A DNA stretch of 64,000 nucleotides from Streptomyces rimosus subsp. rimosus (GTDB taxonomy: Bacteria > Actinomycetota > Actinomycetes > Streptomycetales > Streptomycetaceae), in the NCBI RefSeq assembly GCF_000720725.1, contig NZ_JOCQ01000009.1, positions 80,961 to 144,960 on the forward strand, given 5' to 3'. Positions 63,483 through 64,000 of the stretch are shown here, piece by piece. The notes under the pieces are model-generated. The model searched no databases. It was not told the DNA's origin and saw only the letters and a list, made by a program, of their open reading frames with translations. The first letter of the stretch is position 1, and every line of letters begins with the position of its first letter. A program made the position numbers and the translations under genes.

Positions 63483-64000
63483 GCACCGAGCGTACGGGCC
63501 CCGGTCTCCCCCGGCCGGTCGGGCGGGTCCGGGCGGGGGATCGCGGGAGGCTTCCGGCGGGGGTTGCGGGACGCTGTCGGCGGGGGCGCGGGAGGCTCCC
63601 GGCGGGTACGGCCGGACACTCCTGGCGGGTACGGCCGGACGCTCCTGGCGGGGGTCGCGGGACGCTCCCGGCGGGGGCGGCCGGAGACTCCTGGCGGGGA
63701 CCGCGGGACGCTCGCGGCGGGGGGGGCGGCCGGACACTCCCGGCGGAGGGGCCGGACACTCCCGGCGCGGGCCACCGCCCGCTCCCGGCCGGGTGAGCGG
63801 AAGCGCGGCCCTATTGGTCAAATCGAACGTGATCGTCCCCCCGGTGGGGGGATACCCGGAGGGGGCGGCGGGAACCACGGGAACCGGGTGTCTTCCGGGA
63901 ATCCGCGGCTTCGGCAGCGGTACACCGGACGCCGGGCGCCGCTACGGCGAGCCCACGGACCGGACCCGCCCTGCCCCAGCCCGCGGACCCGCCGAGCCGG
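63483..64000. other. gene-free right edge of the window
   Basis: I find no supportable gene in these 518 bp. 63546-63772 is a GC-rich minisatellite. Beyond it, a TTGACC on the minus strand near 63822-63827 could be a -35 for the peptidase gene, without a clear -10. CCCCCCGG-TGGGGGG (63836-63850) is a short palindrome. The peptidase frame stays open through the repeat, but only as low-complexity Pro/Arg sequence. Confidence 0.6.
63546..63772. repeat. 22-24 bp minisatellite, about ten degenerate copies
   Basis: Units of the form GGACRCTCCYGGCGGGKACG plus GCC follow one another with 20-27 bp length and a few mismatches each (for example copies starting near 63614, 63637, 63659 and 63683). The array lies 64 bp upstream of the peptidase gene's ATG. 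All copies share CTCCYGGCGGG. Confidence 0.85.

Noticed and set aside
63483..63878. N-terminal extension of the M24 protein through the minisatellite (500 residues)
   Set aside because: The extension is pure repeat-derived Pro/Arg sequence; the ATG at 63482 begins exactly where the family's N-terminal domain begins.

Overview
The window is chromosomal DNA from a Streptomyces or very close relative. The evidence is very high GC with strong third-position G/C bias, frequent GTG starts, bldD and sIHF genes, an FMN riboswitch on an actinobacterial rib operon, and near-absence of TTA codons. From memory, the gene order (rib - davB-like - guaB1 - rpe - rsmB - fmt - priA - metK - coaBC - rpoZ - gmk - sIHF - pyr - bldD - nusB - efp - pepP) follows the conserved core seen around SCO1440-SCO1492 of S. 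coelicolor. I saw no tRNA, rRNA, CRISPR array, IS element, integrase or replication origin.

Layout. 1-5708: end of hisG, hisE, then ribD-ribE-ribM-ribBA-ribH on the minus strand behind an FMN riboswitch. 5899-17419: accessory and regulatory genes, including an NmrA-like reductase, a ROK repressor divergent from an MFS exporter with an operator between them, a thioesterase, cutA, an XRE/ATPase/small-protein regulatory cluster, an NCS2 permease, a cysteine-rich MerR regulator, a secreted phospholipase A2 and a DUF5995 protein. 17454-25020: a probable L-lysine utilisation module (davB-like monooxygenase, davA-like amidase, a cationic amino-acid permease and an Lrp/AsnC regulator). The davA and permease promoters carry the same phased triple TTGCG array, so I infer they are co-regulated. 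25149-40360: guaB1, a SpoIIE-type phosphatase, two CNNM/CorC membrane proteins, a lipoprotein RNase with its barstar inhibitor, a SorC-type regulator, rpe, rsmB, fmt and priA.

40564-45846 is the most unusual part. It is a four-gene plus-strand island between the housekeeping genes priA and metK: an XRE-TPR regulator, a TIR-domain protein, a P-loop-like protein with a helical C-terminus, and a two-helix membrane protein. The TIR protein's C-terminus and the P-loop protein's N-terminus share a gapless 22-residue motif. This is the effector/NLR pairing layout known from amyloid-signalling immune systems. The regulator has two adjacent TTA codons, so its translation should depend on the bldA tRNA. 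I infer a candidate conflict or cell-death system under developmental control.

45976-63482 is core metabolism and development: metK, coaBC, rpoZ, gmk and sIHF, then the de novo pyrimidine operon pyrR-pyrB-pyrC-(PH-domain membrane protein)-carA-carB-pyrD-pyrF. That operon has a PyrR-binding loop in its leader and a U-tailed terminator at its end. Divergent bldD with its own operator, nusB, efp and an M24 peptidase homologue with an altered metal site follow. The right edge (63483-64000) holds a 22-24 bp minisatellite and no gene I can support.
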